This document shows, one piece after another, positions 1 to 12,284 of a stretch of DNA of 64,000 nt (its first letter is position 1; each line of letters opens with the position of its first letter). The stretch is taken from positions 4,461,001 to 4,525,000 of the forward strand of contig OX345647.1 of the NCBI GenBank assembly GCA_947044365.1. The letters are read 5' to 3'. The translations under genes were made by a program, and so were the position numbers. The notes beneath the pieces are model-generated. The model had not been told where the DNA came from. It searched no databases and worked only from the letters and a program-made list of their open reading frames with translations. Source of the DNA: Petrosia ficiformis. Its lineage: Eukaryota; Porifera; Demospongiae; Haplosclerida; Petrosiidae.

Positions 1-2182
1 TGTTTCGTAAGCCAATTGCTCACAATACAAGCCCCATCCTTCATAAAAAAAAGGTGACTCGTAGTATTTTCGAAGAACTCTAGGATGTTGTTGAGCAAGT
101 AAAGCTTGAACATGATGACCAGGATAACATTCATGAGCAGTGATTACACTTATCCAAGTGTAATCATGAGCTTGTAATAGTTTTTCTTTCTCATGCAGTG
201 AAAGAGGCATGTCAGCTACTGAATGGAGCATTAGATATCCAATGTGATTATTACTGTTTACATTTAGTCCAGCGTCTGTTTTGCCCATTCCAGCAAATGG
301 CACTGGATTCAAAAAATCCCCAAATGGAGAGAATGGAACTAAAAATTGTGGTGTATAGAACCCTATCACTGTTTCTCCTGTTGGTATTGAAGGTACCAAG
401 CCACATTTCATCATGTGATCCTTAGCACGAGATATTTCTGTCAAGTACGATGGAAGCAGATCACCAGCTGATGGATGAAAAGGTCTAATAATGTCTTCAG
501 TGATTTCTTGCCAACTTTTACCTGGCATTATTTCAAAGGCCAAATCTTCGAGTTCTTTTTTCACTTTTGCAAAATGTTTTTCACCTAGATTCAAAAGTAC
601 TGAGCTGTCTGGCATCAAATGTCCATCTGTTAGTAGTTTATTGTACACATCTCTTCCAATAGCTATATCATTACTTGCCATAGGCAATAATTCTTCAGTT
701 AAAAAATCTTTAAACTTATTGATAGCTAGTGATGCAATGGTGGATGCATAAACTATTTCTTTAACTAGACCTGATATGACTTGGATTTCTTTTGGGTCTG
801 CAAAAGACATTAGCTTTTGTATAAGAGAGAGAAAACCAGTCTCAAAAAAGTGTACGAAACTATCGCATAATTTTATAGCCCTATCTGTAAATATTCGAAC
901 TGGGCGTACCAAATTTTCCTGACCTGATTTTAACGAAGAGGGTAGCAGATGAAGACGTGACAGTAAAGCTAAAAGACGATGTTTCAAACTCAAGTGAATC
1001 ACACCTGGATGTGATAACTGATCCAGTGAAAGAGAAGAGGTATGGGTCCCTACCTTGACAGATTCAGTCGTTTCTTGATCATCTGATGTTGGCAGATTGC
1101 TTTCGTGGTTGATTTCACTACCCCAGGTTGGTAGAAGATAATTAATTGCCTCAAAAGAAAGATATACTGAAGGATCTTTCTGATATTGCCTAACTTCCTG
1201 CCATTTTATTAATTCCAAGCGAAGCTGAGAAATGATAATTTCCAAGTCAATCTTCTGGTCAATAGTTAGAGTATCGATATTAATACACTGTGATTCTTGT
1301 AACATGGCGTTTAGTTTATATACAAATTCTTCAATATCATTCTTTGATGATATATTTAGAAAATGGTCGTAAGAAGTCGCTCTTATAGCGAATAGGTAGT
1401 GAAATTCGGCAGAGAAAAGTATATTATCTGTGAGCGAAATAGACGAATGGAGCTTTGTGGATGAAGCCATTTCTGGTAATGGATGACAGTAGCCTGTACG
1501 AGTTGCTTCCACCGGATATGCTGAGAAAATGAGTTCAATGAATCTACATACAAAGAAAAGGTACAATATTATTATGTATTACTAGTAATTAAAATTCTCA
1601 TTCTTTTATGTGTGGGTCTGATCCCAGCTCCCTGTGTGAACCCCTGATCACTCATACAGCTTACCTTACACATAACTCTTCTAAATGAGACGATGAATGA
1701 ACCTGATTGAGATTGTATTTCATGATCTTTCCATGAGGACCATCTCTCTCTCTCTCAAGCTCATAAACAGCACCCTTTGGGCCTTGTTTATCTTTCAAAA
1801 TGGAGTTTATTTCTTGTAGATCTGCTTCATTTAATTTCAAATGAGACGCCATTATTGATTGTTCCATGTGCCTATGAACATTATAGTAATGTATTATATT
1901 TACAGTGCTACTCCTGGTACCTTGTGTCCAAAGAACCTAATATGACTCCTCCTACACCTGGTTGTTGCAGTACATAAGCAATGGCTACCATGGCAACGGT
2001 CACATGATCTACTTTTAGTGATCTACCGCCTATCATGTTGATATGAAATGGTGAGCGTCTGTCAGCAATCAGTCGAAGAACCTTGAGAAGCTTCTGGTAG
2101 AGTTCCCATCCTCCAAAATCTTCAATGATGAGTTGGTATTTCACAAGACTACGATTGTCAAACTAAAGAAAATACAGTAATG

Positions 2183-2213
<31 letters not shown>

Positions 2214-5200
2214 CATACATTAACATACATACATACATACATACATACATAATGTACATACATACATACATTAACATACATACATACATACATACATACA
2301 TACATACATACATAATACATACATACATACATACATACATAATACATACATACATACATACATACATAACACAAATACCTTTCCATCCACAAGATTTCCA
2401 CAAACAAAACAATTAATGTAAACCTATTACTGATGCATGATCACTTTTACTGTTACAGTTAATTAGCCAGAATACATGCAGTTAAAACACACTTTGCTAT
2501 TCTGAAGATATTCAGGCATAAGATGAAATAGAATCTATTTCATTAGACTGGTAATATTTACAGAATATTACTTTTAGTGATGATATAACCCTGTCTGCTT
2601 ATTATGGTCCGTAGGGCCATCCCTATAATTGCTTTTTTTATGGGTTCGAATTATATATATATATGTTAGTGTCACTTGTTTGAGTATGCGTTGTATACAT
2701 AGTCAAGGTAGTTGCGTCATTCCAGGGGGGGGGGGGGTTTGTGGGTTGTGGGCTCAGTCAATTAATGGGCATGGTGTGTAAAAGAACGCGTGCTCGACCT
2801 CTACAGACCAGCAGAAGGAAGCTGCTTGTAGCTAAGTAGCTTACGTAGAAACTGTAACTAATAGCTAGCTATTCTGTGTGAAATATATTCCTAAAGTTCT
2901 ACAAGGTCCTTTAAAAGGTAAGGAGAGTAGATAATCAAAATAATAACTATAATAGGCTGTTGTGTTTCAGGCATGATAAAGTCAGCCATGATTACTGAAT
3001 GCTGGACACCACAAAGCAATCATAGGGATACTTTTTTCTCTGTATTTCTTGTTATTTACATTATGTTTTATGGTTATATGCCTATGGCATTATACCTCAT
3101 GAAAAAAAGTATTGGATTTCAAAATTAAACGTTACTATACATTTATATGTACAGATTCACATGTACCTTTACTGGTTTGGGTTGTCCTATCCATTTATCA
3201 GTAAGATACCCACCCGCTATTACTCCATATGCTAGTATAGGTATTTCATATTCCAAACATAGTTTAACTAACTTAGATTCAATTGGACGATGGTCAAGTA
3301 AGGAGAACTGAACCTGTCAGAAGAATAATAATAATAAATAACTATCATGTAATACTAGCATTTTAATTCCATATAAACCATTAATTACATGTTATTACAT
3401 TTAATGTATGCATTATGTGACTGGCATTTTATGTATAAAAATATGTGTGTGTACATGTATATACATGTATGTATGTATGTATAAATGTAAAATATACATG
3501 TATGTAACTACATGTGTGCATGTGGTTATATGCATGTATGTATGTATGTATTATATATGTATGTAACTATGTATGTATGTAATTATGTATGTGTGTATGT
3601 ATGCATGGTATATATGTATGTAATTATGTATGTATGTACAAAATGTAATTATGTATGTGTGTATGTATGTATGTATGCAACTATATATGTTGTAAAATAT
3701 GTATGTACATGTATGCATATAATTACATGTATGTATGTTAGTCTCGTTCTCAGACTTGCCAAAGGAAAAGGGAGTCTGTTGACACTTTTTGTCCCCAGTG
3801 GCAGAGGTGTTGGTATGTAATTATTGTTACATGTAAGCTATGAATATCATTAAATAACTTGTGGCTACTTTTAATCAAGCAAGGGAGCTAATACTTGATG
3901 CTTTGCTATTCCTGAAAACTATTCTGTTGTTGTACAGTGTATATCCATACTATTACAGAATAAAACAATTTGTTCTGGATCTTCTATTTTAAAATAATGA
4001 TATTCATGATTTCACAAGTGTGATAATTGCATACCAACACATGGGAATGAAACTAGTATGCATGTATGAATATAGGAGGGAGTATAGTATTTATGTACAA
4101 TGAATATTTATGTATATGTATGTATGTGAATTATATATGCATAGTAGTATGTATGCATGTATTTATGTAATACCCAGTACCATATAGCGGGTATGTTTCG
4201 TAGGGTCAAAGTTTCGTTTTTTTTCGTTCTAAGAAATGCCTGCTTCAATTAGTACATGTACAATGTGAGTGGAGGCTATAGGAATGGCTGCTTCAATTAG
4301 TACATGTACAATGTCAGTGGAGGCTATAGGAATGGCTGCTTCAATTAGTACATGTACAGTGTGAGTGGAGGCTATAGGAATGGCTGCTTCAATTAGTACA
4401 TGTACAATGTATGTAGTACATGTACATGTATACCTGAGTGGAGGCTATAAGAATGCCTGCTTCAATTAGTACATGTACAATGTATTATACCTGAGTGGAG
4501 GCTATAGGAATGCCTGCTTGCTTCAATTAGTACATGTACAATGTATGTAATACCCAGTACATGTATACCTGAGTGGAGGCTATAGGAATGCCTGCTTCAA
4601 TTATTATACTAGTACAATGTATGTAATACCCAGTACATGTATACCTGAGTGGAGGCTATAGGAATGCCTGCTTCAATTATTATACTAGTACAATGTATGT
4701 AATACCCAGTACATGTATACCTGAGTGGAGGCTATAGGAATGCCTGCTTCAATTAGTTCACTAGTACAATGAGCATCAAAGTTAGTGAGAGCTATATGCC
4801 TTAATAATCCTTCATCCTGTAGCTTCTTCAAGGAAAGAGCAGCTTGTATGTAACCATGGTAACCTGTATCCCACCAATGAAATTGAACAAGGTCTATATA
4901 GTTTGTTTTAAGCCGATTTAATGAACGTTGAACAATTCCACGTATGTATGAGTCATCGACTCCACCCTTCCTTATCACATCTAGATCTGGTACCACTTTT
5001 GAATGTAAGGTAAGATCTTGTCTCTTTCCTCCTCGACAGTGATGGGCAGTCAAGAGCGAGCCAAACAAAGTCTCAACTCCTGTATAGATGTCACCAAAAT
5101 CAAATGCAGATACACCGAGATCAACAAGAGTAAGTAATTGAGAAATTATATCACCTCTTGCTAAATAAAGAAATGATACATGTTTGATACAGTGCAACAC

Positions 5201-6222
5201 CACTTAGAAATCATATCACATGTTTCTAATAAAGAAATAATACATGTTTGATACAGTACAATGCTACTTAGAAATCATGACACCTCTTAATAATAAAGAA
5301 ATGACACTTCTCAATAATAAAGAAATGATGCATATTTGATTACATCCCTTGTGTTTTTTTAGTGATTAATAAATCAATGTATGAACATTATCCATTAGTA
5401 TTACAAGAATGAAATACACATGTACATATAATTATAATTAATAGGTTAATATACAAGATTGAAGACTAAAAACTTACTTTGTGTACAGCTCATTCTCTTC
5501 ATATTGTGTCCAGTTGATAACTGCCATCCACCACAGATAATAGCAGATGATACCATGGTACCTTTGTCCTTGCCAATTGACACTACTGGCATTAAATACC
5601 GAACGCCGATATATCTTATGAATAATTCATAATGTGTCTTCATTAAGCGGCCCATGTAATCAGGATTACCAAAACCTGCAGCTCTTTTTAAATGGCTTTC
5701 AGCTTCTTCATTTCGACCTTGGAGCTCATGATAAATACCAATATAGAAATGTCCATATGCAAGTGCATTTGTGCCATTATAACTTTCAACGACACACCCA
5801 CTCAAATCTGTACAAGCTGCCAATACATTGTCAGTTGTTCCAACTCCTTGAAATAGTTGTAAAACCTCAGCCATTGGTGGAGGAGAGATGTTTTCGCTTC
5901 TCAATGGTAAGAAACCATCATTCCTAGCATTTTTAAAACCCATTTTGCGACTTTTACAAATGAAATGCCACAAGACTTCTTCAAGATCTTCTCCATTAAC
6001 ATCCATGTCGGCCTCAAATTGGTGCATTCCTTTGTCGTAATGACATGTGTAATAATGGCATAAACCCATCTGCCATAAACGAGGTCTCCAAGAAGGGTCT
6101 AGAAATAATACCGCATTAAAGGCCCATTGGGCTTTCTCGAAATCTCCTTGTAACAAGGCATTTTCGCCTACCCTCACTAAGTTCTCCACCATATCGTGTG
6201 CACGTGGGTTGACTGGGTTCAA
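1..6222 (-). CDS. TPR-like / aldo-keto reductase / DUF885 fusion protein (3' end outside window)
   Basis: Seven exons in minus order: 6222-5478, 5160-4721, 3313-3167, 2423-2379 (tentative 45-base exon), 2162-1921, 1871-1665 and 1543 to <1; 1123 codons are visible. Exon 1 encodes a helical TPR-like region (about residues 1-200) resembling plant TPR-like proteins, then the first AKR strand (ICGGWQLSTGH). The next exons give an AKR barrel with the expected tetrad: Asp and Tyr in DFGDIY, Lys in LHSK, His in FHWWD. The C-terminal AKR tail ends in KIMKYNLN. The donor at 1664/1663 leaves codon phase 2, and the acceptor before 1543 completes it as Arg, so the AKR is read straight into a DUF885 domain with the metal-site motif HECYPGHH near the window edge. 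DUF885 proteins are predicted metallohydrolases of unknown substrate. Family assignments are from motifs; the combined function is unknown. An alternative start for a separate DUF885 gene would be the ATG at 1470, but the open frame continues upstream of it to the acceptor. Confidence 0.8.
2180..2370. repeat. (CATA)n tetranucleotide microsatellite
   Basis: Long CATA/TATG run with interruptions, in the AKR-gene intron between the tentative small exon and the 2162 exon. Related TATG-rich tracts lie at 3465-3740 and 4040-4165. All give long but meaningless open frames. Confidence 0.95.
2604..3046. repeat. Dispersed repeat, copy 1
   Basis: About 440 bases that closely match 10787-11082, sharing stretches such as GCTGCTTGTAGCT, TTACGTAGAAACTG, ACAAGGTCCTTTAAA and AATAACTATAATAGGCTG. 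Both copies sit in introns. It includes a G13 tract at about 2726. No coding capacity is seen, so it is probably a non-autonomous transposon; family unknown. Confidence 0.7.
4255..4740. repeat. Tandem array copying the exon 2 end and 5' splice site of the AKR gene
   Basis: Seven intronic copies plus the exonic original carry the segment for the peptide IEAGIPIAS and the exon 2/intron junction (exon ends at 4721). Spacing varies from about 47 to 78 bases. The four copies nearest the exon (around 4435, 4491, 4568 and 4646) keep the GTATAC donor. The three distal copies (around 4267, 4315 and 4361) have the donor changed to a CACATTGTAC context. Confidence 0.85.
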
Positions 6223-6502
6223 CTAAAGACACGCCCATTAGATCTACTAGCCACCCCCATTCGTATTTACAAGCAGCGCTAAGCAAAAGGAGATTGCTAT
6301 ATATCTTGCAACAAGATAAGGTAAGCTTTATGATGATCGGTATTGTTGCTAATGTAAAAATGCAGAGATAAAATAGTGTAGTCTTCACTAGTCTCCTAGG
6401 ATCTATATCATTTAATGTGTTGTTTTAACTTATGATTGCAGTCTATTGAAATTAATGATGCATTGAGTAATATGCAATCTCTTTACAGGGTGGTACCTCA
6501 CT
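6223..6502. promoter_or_regulatory. Divergent promoter interval between the fusion gene and the C2-like gene
   Basis: 280 bases separate the two start codons of divergent genes. A possible 5' UTR acceptor (TTTACAG) lies at about 6482-6488, just before the plus-strand ATG. No recognised core element is obvious. Confidence 0.4.
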
Positions 6503-8421
6503 ATGGAGGAGTTCAGTCTAAGCAATGCTCTTCTTGATCCAGGAATATTTGATAACCGAACTAACACAGATGATGACACTGATGCTAATTTCCCTGCCTT
6601 AGTTTATCATGAGCCTTATAAATCCAGTCAGGAACCTACTGTTCTTTTTAAACCTCCAACAAAGAAAGTGCAAAAACAAGATTCTACATCGGCTTCACCT
6701 ACCCAATGCAGCAATGGCAATCTACCGCACCCCAAGAGAGCTGCACATAAAAAATCTTGGGATGATGTAATAAGTGAGTTTTTCACCAAGAAGAAGAAAG
6801 GTGTGCTCAAAGGCCAAGTTACAAAACATGGCACTCTCTCTCGTAGTCGTAGCTGGAATGCTTTGCACAAGAAACAAAAAGAGGAACTTCCAGAACCTAT
6901 TGAAAAAGAACCAAAAACCTTTGTATATAAACCTAAAAGGCGAAGAATGAGTAGAGGTTTATCTAACAAGCAATCATCAACTGATGAAAACTCGCAGGAA
7001 GATTCTAATGCAACATCCACTACACACTCGCAAACATCACACTTTACAACTCCTGAAGTTCCTCTTAGGGATTCTCAACTAACTAATGACAATGCTGGAA
7101 TTTACGAAGTCCCTATTTCATTGAGGAATCCACCTAAAGTAAATGGTTCTTCGTCACCAAAACCAGCTAAACCACCCAGACAAAGATCAAGAGGTGTCTC
7201 TAGAAAAAGTGCTCCCGTTTTTCCTTACGAAATGAAGAGGCATTCCTTCATACAACAGGATCTAATCATTTCACATTCTACGATGAATGAAGAATCTCGC
7301 AGTAGAAATTTAAGTGGGAATATAGGAATGCTAAAAATTAGAGTCTTAGCTGTAAGAATTCCCCAAGTTCGCAAAACTTCAAAACTTGGCAATATTGACT
7401 CAGATGACGAAGATGAACCGATACCTGTTGTCATGGAGATTAGCCCAAAAGATGGTCTTTTCTGTATTCTGAGTATCAATGGTAAGCAATCAAGATTCGA
7501 GTCCTCTCTCCAGCCATTGAATCCAATCAAGCATTCTGCAATCTGGGATCAAACAGAGAGCGAAGCCGTATTTTATACAACTCATAACCAGCAGCTGTTT
7601 GTAATGAGCCGAAAACTTCCTCTTGCAGATGTGACTGCTAGTTTGACTCCTCTCTGCCAGAAACCTAAAGCTGAGTGTTTTGGTGTTGGGATATATCCGC
7701 TTTCAAATTTGAAGTCTCAAAAGGTTTCTAACGAAGACGGTAGTATTGAGAACTGGATAAATGTATCAATGGAAGTAATGGAAGTTACTGTACCATTGCA
7801 GCCACTGGGATCTGTACTGCTTGGAATTTCATATACGAGTGAGGTTTTTATTATCAATCTCATTCTCATACTATTATCAGTCTCATTCTCATACATTATA
7901 CCTGATATTATCAGTCTCATTCTCATACATTATACCAGATATTATCAGTCTCATTTCATACTGATGTTATCAGTCTCGTTCTCATGCCAATATTATCAGT
8001 TTCATTCTCATACCAATATTATCAGTCTCATTCTCATACAGATCTTCATCCTCATTCTCCTGTTTCTTGTACTGGGACTGTAACCATCAAAAGTTTGACA
8101 GGTGTTGATTGTTTTAGAAATGAAACACCGTGCTGGACATGTTGTACCATCGATATAGATTCAGAGAACTATGTGAGAACTGCCCGTGTATCTGTGTGTT
8201 TCTGTGTGTGTCTTGGTGCTTGTGCGTATGTGTGTGTCTATGCGCGTCTGTGCATGTATCTGTGTATGTCGTTTAATAATTTATTTTATAGCCCAGTGCA
8301 GCGCTGAGGTTCTGCGCTTCAGCAAGATCACTGTGTATGTATGTATGTATGTATGTATGTATGTATGTATGTATGTATGTGTGTGTATTCCTATGTGTTT
8401 GGATGTATGTATCTGTATGTT

Positions 8422-8459
<38 letters not shown>

Positions 8460-9923
8460 TATATATATATATATATATATACATTTCTATTTTGTGTGTC
8501 TTTGTGTTCAGTTTACTTTCACTATTACTTCTGTTGTTACTACTGAGGTATGTAGAGTATGTTTTGAATACAGAAGTACATGTATACTGTCATAAAATTA
8601 CATTAATTTGTGCATATAACTTTCAATATTCTACCACAATAGCTCCATGTATAAACTAACAATAATGTTCATTGGCATTTATGTATGTATGTATGTACAT
8701 GTATATATACATGTATGTATGTGTGTGTCCATGTATGTACTGTATGTATGTATATATGTGTGTATGTGAAACATGTATGTATGTATGTGTGTGTCCATGT
8801 ATGTACTGTATATAGGTATGTATGTATGTATGTATGTATGTATGTATGTATTTATGTATGTATATATGTATGTATATATGTAGGTATGTATGTATTTATG
8901 TACTATATGTATGTATGTATGTATGTATGTATACATGTAATATGTACATTAATTATACTAAATTAATTGAATTAATTATATATGATACAGTAATTATTGA
9001 GACTAACTCTACTAATGACTTCCTAACACTTTTCCATACATGTACATGTCTATGTGTTCATTGTGCTTGTGAGCCAGACCTAGAATACAGCTTAATCCAA
9101 ATATGGAGTCAACTACAAAGCAAAGTAATACAATACTATTAATTATTATTACTATCACTGGCTAAACATATTGTAATATATTACTATTACTATTACTGTT
9201 ACTAGCTAAACATGTAATCTTTACTATTACTATTACCTCACATCTGGGCCTTATTCCAGGAAAATGTCATAATTTAGTAATACCTCTACCACAATGGAGA
9301 AATGTATATGTTAACACACAGTGGCAGTGTATATTTGTGTCTTGGGAATAGGAATGGATAGAATATTGTCATATCACAAATTCACAATCTATTTATGCTC
9401 CAATGATCATATTACAACCTTATTTAGCAGCAGTATTGCCATTTTACTAATATATAAGATACACATGTACATACACACAGGATTTCATACAAGGGGACCT
9501 TGGATTTCCCACTCTCAATGCAAGTTCTCTTCCCTCCTCCCAACAGAGTTTTCAAAGTTTAATACTATAAGGCAGCTGTTAAGCCATTATGATGAATATT
9601 TACACCTCTGAAATGTTTCATCAGCTATAGGTCCCAGAAACCACTGAAACAAGCCTAGATTTAAAACTTTTCGGTGGGTGGAATACCCCCACATTTACCT
9701 CTGCTGTTATTTCCACCCAAGATTAAATTCCTATACACATAATTATATTAGCTAAGCTATGAATATAAAAATTGTATTTAACAACTATTTATCTCTTTTA
9801 GGGAACTACTCCAAGTATATTAGGAATGGATGATTTTCTCAGTAAAGGGTGGACTAATGATCCTATTGACTTTGATGCTGACAGCAGTACTTTTTTAAGA
9901 ATACAAATTTGGGGATTTGGGTG

Positions 9924-9954
<31 letters not shown>

Positions 9955-11797
9955 AAGAAAGAGATAGAGAGAGACAGACAGAGTAAAAGGGAAGGAGAGA
10001 AGGAGGGAGGGGGAGAGGGAGGGACTCGGAAGGAGAGACATTGGTGTATATATACGATATTATGCAAATTAAAAGTAACTATGCTCTTTTCATCTCCACT
10101 CAGAGAGGATGATACTGAGTATTGGTTTGGAGAGATTTATATCCCGATAGCTATGATCCTACCATACTCTAAGCAGATTGTCCATCAAGATGGAGAAGAT
10201 TCACCTTTGCAGCTACTAGAAGGCTTTGACAGAGAGATCACAATGCCAGTGGAACCAAGAGTATGAATAGATAGATAATTTACTGTATATGCATAAGACT
10301 GTATTTTTCAGTACAGTAATATTTGCAAAATCATTATTAGTGAGGCTAATCTCACCTCATTGAAAATAAACGCTAAATTCTGATGAATAAGAGTGAAAGA
10401 GCAAAGTGAAAAATACTAGTATATAGTCAGTGGGAATTGAACACAGAGGCACTGACTTCAGCCACTAGTGCTGTCACCATTGAGTTACGCCAACCAGACA
10501 ACCATCAGCACTCTATATACAATGACTACAGGCATTTTTTCACTTTCCTTATTCAATAGAATTTAGCATTCTTTATTGGTGAGGTACATTTGCCGACACA
10601 ATTAACTAACCATAGATGGGTCTAGGGTCTAGGGCGGGGTTCAGGGGGTGAGGCTTAGGGTCTCGAGTCTAGGCTGGGGTTCACAGGGTGGGGCTTAGTC
10701 TTTATTCTACTATCTATGACTAAACAAATGTATACATTAATTATTGAATTGCAACCAAAAAGAGAAACATATATCACATGATCTTTATGGTCCGTAGGCT
10801 CGGTATGGCACTAATAGAACGTGTGTGCGCTCGAGCCAGCAAGAAGAAAAAAAGAAAGCTGCTTGTAGCTTACGTAGAAACTGGAACTACTAGCTAGCTA
10901 TTTTACCTAAAATATATTTCTGAAGTTATACAAGGTCCTTTAAACGATAAGGAGAGTAGATAATCAAAATAATAACTATAATAGGCTGTTGTGTTTCAGG
11001 CTGGATAAAGTCAGCCATCGTTACTGAATGCTGGACAGTAGACACCACAAAGCAATCATAGAGATACTTTTTTCTCTATTATTATACTTGTTTATTCTCT
11101 ATTCTTCAAGGGTGCTATTGAATTGGTATTCCATTTATCTCCTTCACCTGAACAATCAACGGATGTAGAAGATAATGTTATCAGCGAAGAAACAATTCGT
11201 ATGTATAAATAACTCTGTCCACAACTTCACATTCACAATGACCTTAAAGTTAGGACGTGATGACTTTATATGTAATGTAGTGTATAGTTTAATGTCATAA
11301 GCTTAATACATGATTATACTGTAACTCAATGAAGCGATGGATTGAAATTTGATATACAATATACACAAAAAACAAACAGGAAGGATAATTATATGAAAAT
11401 AGTGAAGGTAAAAAGATTTTTGGTTGTTCAAAACTAAAGATATGCATACACATTTTGCTGAGGTCATGATGAATGTGAATGACCTTTATGAATAATTAAA
11501 AATTGTATGTGTTATATATATACATTGTATACACATGATTTTACTTGATAACTGAATCAGTGTTCTCTCTATGGTCAACACTAGAATGTGAATGAATAAA
11601 TTGGTCACCATATAGTAACAGTAATTACCTTAGTTCTATTGTCAGTATAGTATAGTAATTACTGTCTCACTACTGTGGTGTTCAATTGACATGTACAGTA
11701 ATTACTGTTAAAACTACTATTGAACTACTGTAGTTTGAACATGAAACTAGTGAGTAATTACTGTACTGTACTGTACTATATGGTGACTATATAGATG

Positions 11798-11828
<31 letters not shown>

Positions 11829-12253
11829 ATGTGACCGAATTTGCGAAAATCAGGCTTATGGGATAAAATTTGAAAATTGATTTTTTGTATTACCTGAATA
11901 GAGTATTCAATTAGCTCTAGAATGATATATGATACATCCCAATCACGCAAAAGACAAAGCTACAGCGCGGGATTAAACCGTTGTAGTCACAAATCCTTCA
12001 TTTTGAGAAAAACGCAATTAAATCAATTATTTAATCATTAAACGTAATGACTAAAAACTTTTTTAGGAGTGGCTAGCGAAGCACAGAGATGTCTCCAAAC
12101 TTCTCTGAAGGTATGAGTGAATAGGTAAGATGTCAATGAAGCTTTTTATGTAGTAAAACAGTGATCACCCAAGTAAGCCATAACTGTCTATTTTCACTCA
12201 TATCTCAAAATTAATAATTATCCCATAAGCCTGATTTTCGCAAATTTGGTCAC

Positions 12254-12284
<31 letters not shown>

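Noticed and set aside
1..1470. Separate DUF885 gene starting at the ATG at 1470
   Set aside because: The frame stays open upstream to a good acceptor whose phase matches the AKR exon, so the fusion is the simpler reading; not fully excluded without transcripts.
2158..2416. Open frames on both strands encoding MYVC / TYIH repeats
   Set aside because: Produced by the CATA tetranucleotide repeat; same for 3512-3820, 8186-8966 and 23295-23528.
8292..8331. Extra exon of the C2-like gene (CCCAGTGCAGCGCTGAGG region)
   Set aside because: It has an acceptor-like site, but to join exon 4 in frame it would need a donor inside the TATG repeat; the 8512-8547 exon fits phase and the beta-strand pattern better.
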